NCBI GenBank assembly: GCA_027596075.1
Contig: JADGJC010000041.1
Location: forward strand, 274 to 58,231
DNA from: Rhizophlyctis rosea
Taxonomy: Eukaryota; Chytridiomycota; Chytridiomycetes; Rhizophlyctidales; Rhizophlyctidaceae
Reading direction: 5' to 3'
DNA: 57,958 nucleotides
Translations under genes and position numbers: made by a program
Part shown: positions 21,706-32,909 of the stretch, one piece after another
Layout of the letters: each line of letters opens with the position of its first letter
Position numbering within the stretch: position 1 is the first letter of the stretch
Notes under the pieces: generated by a model
What the model was told of the DNA's origin: nothing
Database searches by the model: none
The model's input: the letters and a program-made list of their open reading frames with translations, nothing else

Positions 21706-24541
21706 TTTTTGTATGTGAGAGATGTGGGTGAGAGATGTGTGTGTGGGTAGGAGATATGCACAGTAGCGACGGGGTGCTGATGGTATAGATGTGCGTACGG
21801 ATGGACAGGGGTGGGGGTAAGAGGGAAGAGGAAAGGGAGGGTGTGCACTTTTTTCAAAAAGGGTGGGAACGGGGTGTGAGGTCACAAGGGAAGTTATAAA
21901 CAAATCCCAATATTGAACTGGGTTCGATTGGGGTCGGGCCGAGTGTGTGTGATTGCGACCACCAGCTCTTTCTCTTAGATCCGAATTGGTGGGTCAAGGT
22001 CTTTTCATCCCCGATTTTGATGGGAAACGGACGGTCGCGTAGCTTGCCTTCTTGGAGATTGTGTGATGGTGTCTGGCTCACTGGCTCACTTACACATTGG
22101 GGCCATGGCCCATGTGAGTGGGATCTGGCCGGTGGGACAGGCACTGGCAAGGGTCGATTGAGAGCACCGGTGGGTCCAACTGGGTCGTCGGGACTCATCC
22201 CGCTGCCGAGATCAGAAACAGTGAAAGGGGTCCGCATTCTTCTTGGAGACGGCGGGGGCGCCCCCCGTTCACCCCCATTCCCCCCCATAAGCTCACAACC
22301 GATACACTTTCGACCCTGCTCTCCAATCGACTATGGGCCCTGGCGCATTTCACATAATTACTTTCCCAGTTGATTTGCAGTCAAATTTTGAGCTACGGTA
22401 ATTCATCCGCCAGGGCCCCCACTTGACACCTACGAGCCTCACACACCGAAACCCGGCCGGTCGGCACCCCGGACCGAGCCGAAAATGAACGAGTGGGCTT
22501 TTCCCACCCATTCTGGCATTCTCGTCTTTGAAGGTGCTATTTTTGGGAGGCTTAGATGTATGATCATCAGTGATGTCATCATAGATCGGCAGAAAAGGGC
22601 ACCGGAAGGCACACGCGTTCGGGACGCCACACCGATTCGGTGGGACACTCTGGAGGCAACTATGGCAACCCATTCTTTCTCTTGGGGGCAACCCATTCCT
22701 CATTAGCAAATTTTAGCCGTCAGGAGGAGCGCAGATATGGAAGACCTGACGCTGGTTTGTGCAACTCAAACCTGACCCAGAGGCGTTCGCACCACTCCAT
22801 TGTGGCATTCGGTTCCTGCTCACCTTTCGGTGGGAAAGCGATCCACGGCACTCATTGCTGAAATGGTCCAGTTCGGCAAGTGTCACTCCAAAACCCAAAT
22901 TCCAGCCACTTCAAGCCAAAAACAGTAACGCTTTCCGCAACACGGAAGAGCGATTTTTGTGAAAATCGGGGAATCCCGCGAGACTTTGAGGAACCCTTGA
23001 CGCGGGAAAATCCACACAAGCAGGGCTCGGGTTTTGCTCCGAATGTTTCGCTGCCGTCTTGACTCGTCCTCTGTCTTTGCTCGTCAGCAGATAGGAATTT
23101 TTTCTTCTTTTTCTTATATGGGGAGAAGTCATGATTCAGCATTCGGACATGATGCCTATCAGTATCACAATCCGCGGTCACGCTCGGAGTGAAAAGCATA
23201 GGAGCTTGTTTGGAGAAGCGGTCCAAGAGCCGTACTCGGGCTGCTCCGTTGCGGTCAGCTGCTTCACCCTCCAGCTTTGGCTGGGAGGAAAATGTTGCTT
23301 TCTTGAGCTTGATCCTACCTACGAAGCACCCGGTGCGGCATCCGAACCCCCCTGGTTCTAACAGAGAAAGTCTTCCTCTAAAGCCCTCGGACCTGAACCT
23401 TGATACCTCGGGCGACCGGCAACGTTTCCTGTCGGTTCACCATCCGCCTCCGTCAATGGAAGTTTGTAACGCCGCCGCCATCGTCCATTCACATGTGCAG
23501 CGCAAAGACCCTCGCGACGCAAGGTGCTGATTGGTTCATCCATGTCTGATCTAAGTCATGAATTAATCCATCTCACTCTGCAATCCCGTACTGCTATGAG
23601 GGTATCAAACCTCTACACACAGTCCGGCCCCACATGTTGGGACTTGCAGTAGTATGGACAATTCCTTACAACATCATGATGCTTTCCAAAATGGAGGTTT
23701 CAAGAAGGAAAACTTCATGTAGACAGAACATGTGGCTAGAATATAAGTAATTGGTGCAAAATGGAAGGTGGAAAGGGTAGCAAGAGGAACTCCAAGCCAG
23801 TCCGTGCCACAAACAGATTATATAATATTCAATATCGCTCTTTATGGCTATACTGAAGCGGGTTTGCCTTTCCAAATTCCGCCTTGTTCAGCCCAACTCT
23901 CGTTCCCTCAACTTGCATGATATTGCATCTTCATTCGCACACTGGCACTGGCACGCTTCCGACTTCACTTTGATCAACCTTTCGGTCTTCTGCAAATATA
24001 CCTTCATGCACCTCCATCAACGCTTGTCTATACTCTCTTACATTCCGGCAACTTCTACTCACCCGTTAGTCATTCTTTCCCGTGCACTCCTCACCACCAT
24101 TTACCCATCACAACGTCGTTTCCTTGCATTGTAATCGCAGGCAAACCAATTTGAGCTTCCCACTACAGGCAGGGGTAGAATTAGCAAACAACATCTGCGG
24201 GTCCTTACAAGCACACGAGTCCATTGAGTAGATTACTCAGATCTAATGAGATGAACATGCACGATAATCGGTGTGGTCTTTGGCAACAGGCCGCCCGACC
24301 TTAGTTGTGGTTATTGCTGTTGAAAAAAGCTGTGGCAGTCCTCACATTCTGAGGCAAAGCGACGCCAGTATGGTACATAAATCAAGATCTGTGTTCACAC
24401 ATACAACATGTTCTAAACATCATATGAACTACCAGACTAGCTAGCAGTGATATTCACTCTATGTAACATGGGATTTCCATGCAGTCCGGCGCAAACGCCC
24501 CCATAGAAACAGCTCTCTCCTCCCCCTTCATTTTCGATCCT
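21706..24541. other. Gene-poor interval between sorbitol dehydrogenase and GH6 genes
   Basis: About 2.8 kb without a supported gene. It contains a short inverted repeat, GGGCCCTGGCG (about 22334-22344) facing CGCCAGGGCCC (about 22410-22420), and otherwise mixed-composition DNA. Short frames on both strands lack recognisable features; degraded mobile DNA is possible but not shown. Confidence 0.4.
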
Positions 24542-26155
24542 TTAGAACGACGGGTTGGCATTCTTCAACAACATCTCGAAGTAAGCTTGGAACCACGACC
24601 CAGCCTCCGGCGCCGGCTTCAACGCATCGCTCGATCCACACTTAGCATCATACCTAACCGCACTAGTATCACTCGTCCCATCACACTCCCCACCAGGCTT
24701 AACCCACGCAACAGCATCCAACCGCGCAATACCCAACGTTGCGGAGGTGGCACCAGACGGCCGAGTACCGAACCCAGCGTTTGCAACATTACACCAGTTC
24801 CCAAGAGCAAGACGACCGGGAATGGGGTTCACACCAGATCGGCCTTGGTCGACGATGAAGTGGGCGTCAATTCCAGCGGAGGAGAGAGCAGATCCGAAGG
24901 AAAGGATGAACTGCTCTTCATCGTACGCGGGGTTGGACTCCGTAAGAGGGTCGACAACCTTCCTCCTCAGCGGGTTGTAGTTCGAAACATTGGTAACGAA
25001 CCCTCTAACCTTAGCAGGCGCCACAGCCCCCAACAAATCCTTAAACAACGTCACCGCCCCCGCCTGGTTAGTAGGCCACCCAATCCACCCAGCATGCCCC
25101 GCATCCAAATAAAGCCCCACATTCTTAAACTGCAACTTCTGGATAGCGTACTTAATCCCCTCCGTGTACGCCGTCTTCGCACCCGCGCATTTCGACACCG
25201 ACATGTTTGTCACCATGTTTGCGAGTGAGTCAGGCTCGACGACGGCCGCAATGCGGAGGTGCGGGTATTTAGCGATGACGCTGGCGATGTAGTCGATGTA
25301 TTCGGATTTGTAGCGGGCGAGGCCGTTGGAGGCGATGGAGAGTTCTCCGTTTGAGGCTAAGGCGGCGCAGTCGCGGTCGGGGAGGTCGTAGACTACGATT
25401 TGGACGAGGACTTGTTTGGAAGTCTGCTTGGCCTGTGCCGTTGCAAGGTCCAAGATCTCTGGAAGACGCTTAGCCTTGGAGATGGTGTCCATCCACCAGT
25501 AAACGGGGACCTTGGCTACGTTTGCGGCCTTGGAGCGGAGGGTGGAGTCGGAGATACTGCCGGCGTTGGCGGTAATGGAGCCGGCGTAGTCGGGTTGGAC
25601 GAAGTATTCGATGTCACCGGAGTAGGGAGAGCCGCCAGCCAAGTCGACTGTGGGGAGGGATCCGCTGGGGACGGAAGTGGTTGTGGTGGCAGGACGGGTT
25701 GTGGTAGTGGTGAGGCGGGTGGTGGTTGTGGTGGCAGGACGGGTGGTGGTTGTTACGCTCACGCGGGTGGTAGTGCTGTGCATAAATCATCATTAGCCTT
25801 CATTGCCGAAGTGAAGCACATTTATAGTGACTACTTACGTGGTGCGGTTAGACGTAGTGGAGGTGCGAGCAGTAGTGGTGGTCGTGCGCGCGGTGGTAGT
25901 AGTAGCACCCCCTTGGCTGGACGGGAGACATTGGGAGTAGTAGTCGTTTTGCTGTTCACAAAGAAACAAGAATCAGTAAATCTACTTCCTGATGCTGTAA
26001 AATCTCACATTCTATCTCACCTTGACACAGGCCCACCCAGACGGGCAAGTCGCATCCCCACTCCATCCGTTACCTCCACATTGCCCGTATTGTCCAGCAG
26101 CAAGGGCACCAGTAGCCGAGAAGGCGAGGGCGGCAGCAACGAGTTTAACGTGCAT
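24542..26155 (-). CDS. Secreted cellobiohydrolase, GH6 with N-terminal CBM1
   Basis: Three exons (26155-26021, 25951-25839, 25775-24542) give 493 residues. A signal peptide (MHVKLVAAALAFSATGALAA) is followed by a CBM1: GQYGQCGGNGWSGDATCPSG, WACVKQNDYYSQC, with the CBM1 cysteines and aromatic residues. A Thr-rich linker of TTTTRPATTT units (likely O-mannosylated) leads into the catalytic domain. GH6 hallmarks include YWWMDTI, VYDLPDRDCAALAS (the DRDC aspartate is the general acid in Cel6A), AVVEPDSLANMVTN, LYLDAGHAGWIGWP and WVKPGGECDGTSD. It should release cellobiose from the non-reducing ends of cellulose outside the cell. A TATA box lies about 110 bases upstream. The CBM1 is split by the first intron, as often in fungal cellulases. 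Exo versus endo action depends on active-site loops I did not resolve. Confidence 0.93.
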
Positions 26156-27699
26156 AGTGATGATGGAGAATGAGCGAGGGAGAGATCACTGAGGATAGAA
26201 TGTGTGGATCGGTAGAGGGACACTAAGGAACGAGATGGGGGGACCGCGAGTTGTGGTGACGCTATTTATATAGTGACCATCGAGACCAGGGTATCCACAC
26301 AATGAGCCAAAAACCCAATCGACCCGTGCGCGCAGTGAACCGAATTCAGAGTGGGATCAGCGGTAAGGAGACGCGCAGACATCGGTTGGTGTGTGTCAAT
26401 CATCGGGTGAATGCGTGAGCGAATCGCGTTTCATACCCCACTATTGTCATCATATGGTGTGATGCCCCCGACGGACCATTTCTCCTTTTACTGGTCTTCA
26501 TCACCCCTCGTGCCAGTAGCAGTGAGCCGCTGGGAGGAAGACGCGACGGCGAATGGCCATCCATCCACTCGCATCCACCACCTTCAGTATCCTGACCTCC
26601 GCTTCATTTCTCCGCCTTGTGCTGAACCCCACGAGCCATGAGTTCCTTGCATAAGCACCCACCTGCACGCATGCAAACAGTCTAAAATTGCATTAGACTC
26701 AGAACCTTCCCAATATTTCCATTCCTCCATCTCCTCAAAATTGAAACTTTTACACGCACCCACCTGACATCCGGTAGCACATGGTTACACGCCCCACTCC
26801 GTGGCCGCAGTTCTGTACTCCCAGTATGAAACCGCACCTTCTCTTCATGGTTACATTACAATGCCCCACGGTGCCACCGCATGCCCACGAAGGGAAGTCT
26901 TTGCCTTGTGGAGGTAATAGGCTTTTTAGCAATTTTCGGTGGTTTTGTTTATTTACGTCATGGCCGCGAGTGGCTTGTGTAGTGATTACGTGATCCACAT
27001 TTTGAGGTAGTGCCGCAAAACATTCCCCTATTCCCTAGTATCCCTACTGCCGACACTTTCAACTTCTGGTAATGTTTCTTTCAGTAAACTAGTGTCAGTC
27101 ATCCAAGCTGATCAAGTAGCTCCATGAATTGGAAGAGTACATTGATTGCTCCATTCATATGTCAGAAATCCATGAACAATAGCGGCTCCATTTCAAGATG
27201 TATGAGCAGATCGAACGTACATTAGATTCATTCCATTGGTTTACAGCCGATTGCCCCACCCTTAGGCTACATGTCTTGATGGCTTGATGTTAGGTGCGAA
27301 TACATACGATACTTTCACCGAGCATTTCTTCCCACCCCATTCACTTATCATGCGTCCACTAGGGACAAGCATGATTGAAGCATCTGCCCATTTCAAATTC
27401 AATCACTGTATTCAGCGGGGTTCACTCACAGTTAAAAGTCAGTTGAAAGTCAGTGAATCCGCAGATGTCCACCAAAAGGCGGTCCGGATTTACCCGATGA
27501 TCTACCCAGAACTGAGCTGCAAGTTGCTCATCATTTTACGCGTATCAAGCGCCATACCCGCCAACTCATATTACAAACTAGATATAGATAATATATTACG
27601 ACTTCTGGCATTCCCATCTGATGTCAGTCCTACATCACACCGGTCTGTCTGTCATCAGGATGGCCCATCCCATAACAAACAACACTCATATTGTTCCAC
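26156..27699. other. Intergenic region between GH6 and F-box genes
   Basis: About 1.5 kb with the GH6 promoter at its left and the 3' flank of the F-box gene at its right. Short frames are present but none has family features. Nothing else was recognised. Confidence 0.4.
26264..26272 (-). promoter_or_regulatory. TATA box of the GH6 gene
   Basis: On the minus strand the sequence reads TATATAAAT, about 110 bases before the ATG at 26155. Distance and strand suit a core promoter of a strongly inducible secreted-enzyme gene. Confidence 0.5.
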
Positions 27700-29154
27700 C
27701 TACAACTCCGCCCTCCTCCCACCCCATCCGACCCGACCACCCCTCTGTGCCAAAGCAAACAACCTTGCAATATTCCTCCCATTCCCATCTCCGCTCCCTT
27801 CAGCCATGAAGTTACCCATGCCCCCTGGATTAACAAAGCCACCCTTGTCACGCTTGTTCATAACAAGCCTTTCAGCCTGAACAACCGTTTGAGCTTCCCT
27901 TTCGCACGCTTCAATTACCCCAGCATCCGGATATAATTTCCCAATGTCGTTGGCGCTGGTGAATAGGAAGCATCGTGTCCGTCCGTACTTGAAGAGGAGG
28001 TCCGGGTTCAGTTGTTGAGATGATAGGTACTTTTCAACGGCCAGCCGGCGATGGGCAAACTCGGTTGGGGCCAGGAGGACGTGAAGGTGGGGCGGGAGGT
28101 GGGTTGCTATGGTTTTTTGGAAGGTAACGCGGAGTGCTTCCGGCAAGGAGGAAGGATAGGTTGATTGGTCCGATGGAGGTAAAGTGTTGTATGTTTTTAT
28201 GTTAGAAAGGAGTTCTTTGGGTTGGTTCTCATCGTGTGAAAGGGTGGATTCCAAAGTCGAGATATCTTCGGAGGGTGTCGGCAAGAGTGTTTCAAGAGTA
28301 ACGATGAGAGTTTCAGGTTCAATACACTCGTTCCATAAATACTCAAGCACAAAAGGATGACAAGAGGAGAACGGGAGCCCTTTTTGTTCGGCTATATCAG
28401 CCGCCTGTTTGTACCGCGCAGGGAAGATTTGGGAAGGAGGGAGGGAGAGGCTGAATTCGTTCGGTACAAGTCCAGATACTATCCAGGGCAGGGTCACCTT
28501 AGCGGACAAGACTGTGACCAATATGACCGGACCAGATGCACCATGCCATGGGTCATTGTCAAGGGATGTTTGATCTCCTTCGGCAAGGTCCGCTTTCTGC
28601 TCATGATCCACCTGGCATTCAAGAATCCAATCCCGATCCCCAATATACTGCACACCAGTTTTCATAACGTTGAGGTATGACTGCCTAGCCCTTTCCGGTC
28701 GGAAATTCGTATGGAACATAGCATTTGACATGCTCGCAAGCTGGGCAACCGAGAAAGCTCCGGCGTCGACGGCAGGAAGAGGGAAAGAAGCTTCTTGTTG
28801 CCAAGCACGCCATTTCAATTTAGCGGGAATGATTTGGGATGGTTTCGAGCGGTCAATATCTGACAGGCGCACTTGGAAAGGGGTGGGGACGGAGGAAGGT
28901 TTCAGCGTCAGAGTTTGATGCTTGGTGTCGAAAGAGGAGGGGATAAGGGATGGGAGGTAAGTACTGCCGATATCGAGGACCAGGCGGGCTCTAGAATATG
29001 GTGAGCTTTGAAGGCAGGGGAGGACCGCGGCAGAACTTGCTGCGAGAAAGGATTGGGATACACGGCGGACACGCAACAAAGTTGGAAAGGAGAGCTTCTG
29101 GAGAATCTGGCTAAGAAGTTCCAAAGGAACATCCGCCATTGTCAAAGTCGACAT
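27700..29154 (-). CDS. F-box protein of unknown target
   Basis: A single open frame of 484 residues from the ATG at 29154 (MSTLTMADVP); a second in-frame ATG lies five codons in, right before the domain. The F-box occupies about residues 7-45: DVPLELLSQILQKLSFPTLL then RVRRVSQSFLAAS. F-box proteins bring substrates to SCF ubiquitin ligases through Skp1. The rest shows no leucine-rich or WD repeats that I can recognise; it contains hydrophobic stretches such as GPVILVTVLSAKVTLPWIVS and HLPPHLHVLLAPTEFAHRRL and a Gly-rich C-terminus. The gene has no visible intron, unlike most neighbours. The open frame continues upstream of the ATG (to about 29244), so an upstream exon or earlier start is conceivable. 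Confidence 0.7.
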   Translation of the reverse strand: MSTLTMADVPLELLSQILQKLSFPTLLRVRRVSQSFLAASSAAVLPCLQSSPYSRARLVLDIGSTYLPSLIPSSFDTKHQTLTLKPSSVPTPFQVRLSDIDRSKPSQIIPAKLKWRAWQQEASFPLPAVDAGAFSVAQLASMSNAMFHTNFRPERARQSYLNVMKTGVQYIGDRDWILECQVDHEQKADLAEGDQTSLDNDPWHGASGPVILVTVLSAKVTLPWIVSGLVPNEFSLSLPPSQIFPARYKQAADIAEQKGLPFSSCHPFVLEYLWNECIEPETLIVTLETLLPTPSEDISTLESTLSHDENQPKELLSNIKTYNTLPPSDQSTYPSSLPEALRVTFQKTIATHLPPHLHVLLAPTEFAHRRLAVEKYLSSQQLNPDLLFKYGRTRCFLFTSANDIGKLYPDAGVIEACEREAQTVVQAERLVMNKRDKGGFVNPGGMGNFMAEGSGDGNGRNIARLFALAQRGGRVGWGGRRAEL

Positions 29155-29764
29155 ATCGTGAACAAAACGTGTAGATTGATATTCGTTCAAAGCGAGACTG
29201 ACTCCTCGCTCCGGTGGTGGCGAGTCAAGGAAAGGAGAATACAAGTGTGTGCACGTAGTGATATGGTCATGCGCCTGCGGGCTTTGCCAGCCAAGGTAAT
29301 GAGTTGATGACTCCGGGAACAGAGGTGGAGATGGGGTTGAGCAAGGGTGGATGAGGCTTGGAGCCTGTGGTCTTGGCTTTTTGGCGGCCTAAATTGCTTG
29401 TGCGACATCAGCGCGAGGGTCCATCCACCTCGTATTATGGTAGTTTCCATGAGGTGCGGATGTATGGCATCCCTATGCAGAAAATGTAGAAGTAGGTAAA
29501 TAGTAAACAATACTAGACCCACATGGGATGGCGACATGACTAAAAAAGTGACTTTGTGTAGTGCTCGAGCTATTTGGCTGCTTGTATGCTGAAATGCCTG
29601 CAATCAAATGAAAACTTTCCTAAAGAACAATAGCATACAAATGCTTCGAAATACTCCTATTCATACATCAGATATGGGTCACTTGCTATATAACAGAACT
29701 ACTATACATTTATTCACAATGCCAAAACAAGGTATATCCATGCGACTATTTGTCCCACTATACA
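29155..29764. other. Intergenic region between F-box and basic-protein genes
   Basis: About 610 bases: promoter of the F-box gene and 3' flank of the next minus-strand gene. No gene or repeat seen. Confidence 0.4.
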
Positions 29765-32700
29765 TCAGGTGTTCTTTCCCCGACCCTTTCTAGTTTTTCC
29801 CTCTTTGACTGCCCTTTTTGGCTGTTTGGCCACCTTTGCTTCTCGGAGCCTTTTCGAATGGACAGAGACTTCCGACTCGCTTTCCGATAGGTATACATAT
29901 CCTTTGTGACTGCGAGGTCGTTTGGATCCTGCGGCCACTTTGGGAGTTGATGTCGCGATAGAACTTGACTTCTTTCTGGTGTCGGCTTTGGTTTTGGTGT
30001 TGCGAGGAGATGATTTGAAGTCTTCGTCGTCGGATGCGTAAGGATCCTCATCGACCTTCATCATTCGTGCACGACCTTTTTGCGTTCGCGGTCCCGGACG
30101 GCCGTTCTTGCGATGTTCCGGTTCTATCAGCTCCTCCTCCACTTCCTCCTTCAGTCGCTTAGCTAACCGCCTCCGGCTGCCCCTTCTTCCATCCTCGGTA
30201 ATGTCAGGAGCCGCCTTCACTTTGACCCCTTTCCCTTTGCGCATGACCAGTCTGCCCCCATCATCGTCACTTTCCGATCCCATATCCTTCTTCTTCAACC
30301 TCCGACCTCCCTTCCTTCCCCTCTTCCTACCGCTAGAAAGCTCAGCAGTGCGCTGCGCTTCCCCTTCATCCTCCCCATCCTTCTCCTCAGCAGGTTGACA
30401 CTGTGCCAAGTACCGTTCAATCGCCTCGTTGTCCTGCCCCATCTGATTCAACTGATGGGTAACAATGGTGATGGCGCGTGTGATGATGGAGACCGCGTCG
30501 GCATGAGGGCGGGTGAGCATTTCCATGAAACTCTCCAGGAAGTAGTCGCGGGAGGGGGCTACAGAGTACGGGGACTGAGGCAGTGGTGGGTCGGGAGAGT
30601 TTGCTGAGGTGGATTGGACAACATCGGGTTGCGGTGTGAGAGGAAGAGGATCACCGATGCCTGTTTGGACAGTAAGGTTTTTGCCGTTGACTGGTTCCAT
30701 ATCGTCGAGCTGCGGTTGTTGAATGCTGCACTTCTCCGCGGATCGCTGACGCGATAGAATAACCCGTATCGTCGGTGCCGGCTTGTGGACTTTTTGGTTA
30801 CGTGAGGTGTCTTTTGTTACATGATCCCGGTCCGGCGACGGCTCACATTCGAGTTGGTTGGTACCAAAGGTTTCTGGTGCGATTTCGAGCTCCGATACCG
30901 GCTTATTGCCTGATGCAACCTCCGACTGACTATCATCCGCTGGCTCCGATGCATCCTCACTCGTCAAGATCATCGCTGCATCTTGCGCAACCTCCATCTT
31001 CGCATTCCTACTAGTGACCGGTGCGATGACCACTGACTCAGTCTCCTCATCCTCATCCGCAAACAACTCATCATCACTAATGATACCAGCACCCCCAGCA
31101 TCCTCCACCTTGCTGGCTGCAACACCAATTCCAACTTCAGTCTCCCGTTCGTCAGTAGTTTCATTCCCCGAATCAACCATTTCACCCTCCGCATCCCTAT
31201 CCAGGTCATGATCGCTTACCACGGAAGGTGAGCACACCGATACGCTAATACTCATGCTACGATCGCGAAGGGCCTCCGCGGCCGCTGCAGCGTTCACAGT
31301 GGATGGGTTGATGAACTGTTCAGGAGGGCAGGTTGACAGAGGCGTAGGTGATTGTATTAGAGGACTATTGTCAGGAAACCTGTACGCTGAGTGGTGAGTG
31401 GTATGCGCGAGAGAGGTTAACGGCGCGGAAGTCATGGCTATGCGGGTGGTCTATTGGAAGGGGAATTACTCAGCAACAGAAAGAAGGGGGGATAGCGGAA
31501 AGACAAGCAGAAACAAAACCTACCATGTTCAAAGCCTTCTCACAAAATAAGTCAGCGTTCTGTCCAGACGCTTTCAAGCTGTGGATGCTCCGTCCTGGCC
31601 GTTGCGTGATGCGCTTGAATTGGTTGGTATGGATATCGAACGGGAACCGGGTCGGCAAGAATTCAGGTTGGGTGTACGGTAACGCGGTAGGGACCAACGC
31701 AGGACTGGGTGTGTTCAATGGGGAGTGTTTGGGCATCCAGTATACGACACCTTCGTCGCCGTGGGCACCCACATTGATATAATCATCCTCCTCGACTTCC
31801 GCAACAATGTTGGCATCTATCAATTGATGAGGATGGAAGGACGGCACATGTGTCAAGCAGCCGTGTGCACAAGTGAGAAGCGAAGGATGGGTCATGCCAA
31901 AATCCGGTTTGACAATTCGCGGCAGGTGCTGCAGATGTCGAGGTTGAATGACGTTGAATTTGTCATCTGGCTGATCCGACGCAGCGGGAACTGGAATTAC
32001 ATCGCCAAGCGTAGGATGGGACGCGGGAGTTTGAAGGTCGGTAAACATTGTAGGCGGCCCTGGTAGGTGCACTAGCGGCTGAATGGAGGTGGCGATTGAG
32101 GTAGAGGTTAGGATGCTCGCTTGATCGATTCCAAGACTTGTGACATTGCTCGGAGTAGAGAGACTCATCAGCGCGTCTGCGATATGGAGTTGCTCGTCAT
32201 CAATAGGTAAGTGCCCTGAGTTGGAGCAGGAGCCAGGGACTTGAATGGCAGTGGTGGTAGGAATGGGATGGTTGGGAGCGAGCGAAACGGCAGGGACGAA
32301 CGGTAGGGATCTGGAGCCACAGAATGTCTCAGGAAGAGCACCACCATGATGCTGGTGATGGTTCATTGCGACGCCACTGCGATTGGGGGTGTCACAGGAA
32401 GCTGCACAGCTAACAGCCAACTCGCAAGTGTTTGCCGGGTAGGAAACATCATCAGCATGCGGAGTGTTAGGTTCAACTGGTGATGCTGGTAGGCTGGTAG
32501 AGCTTGTTGATGAGGTTGGCATGTTTACATCCAAATGCATCCACGCAGGTATGGGGTTGCTGAGCAATGGTAGCGACATCAGGAGGTTGACAGCAAAGGG
32601 TGGGAATTTATGGAAGACTTACCTCAAGGAACGTTGCAAACGATGGCCAAACGATGCTGTGAGAGCTGATCCCACAGGTTCTCGACCGCTGCCGTCCGCA

Positions 32701-32909
32701 TGTGCCTTCAGAAACGGTACATATCCGATGTTTGCGTCCGCACACAGCTCCAGAAACTTATCCACCTCCGAAATCATGTTTACCACGAAACCGCTAAGGT
32801 TTGTTGTATCATGGAACGTGCCAGTGTGAGATGAGAAAACACCACTCGTGCTGTCAACGAAATCTTTCGAGCGTCTCACGCTCCCGGTCGGTTTTTGACG
32901 GATGCGCAT
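29765..32909 (-). CDS. Large basic nuclear-type protein of unknown function
   Basis: Three exons (32909-32623, 32559-31524, 31450-29765) join in phase to 1002 residues. The N-terminal ~95 residues contain a helical block (NMISEVDKFLELCADANIGY). The middle ~550 residues are Ser/Thr/Pro-rich and acidic. A short conserved-looking helix (SRDYFLESFMEMLTRPHADA, then VSIITRAITIVTHQLNQMG) precedes a strongly basic C-terminal third with GRKRGRKGGRRLKKK, RRGSRRRLAKRLK, RKNGRPGPRTQKGRAR and a final RKGRGKNT. Several of these resemble AT-hooks and nuclear localisation signals, so a chromatin or nucleolar role is likely but unproven. An open frame immediately upstream (to 33285) ends in a helical stretch (SLVEVYNLLTVKLQKD) and may be an earlier exon; I found no in-phase junction, so the true start may be missing. 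Confidence 0.6.

Noticed and set aside
22334..22420. Inverted repeat around GGGCCCTGGCG as mobile-element ends
   Set aside because: Only about 11 bases match, there is no coding capacity between, and no target-site duplication was seen.
24479..25228. Plus-strand frame of 249 codons, and a further one at 25400-26173
   Set aside because: Both are antisense to the GH6 gene, which has clear catalytic and CBM1 motifs on the other strand.
27284..27880. Plus-strand frame of 198 codons
   Set aside because: Partly antisense to the F-box gene; no start context or family feature.
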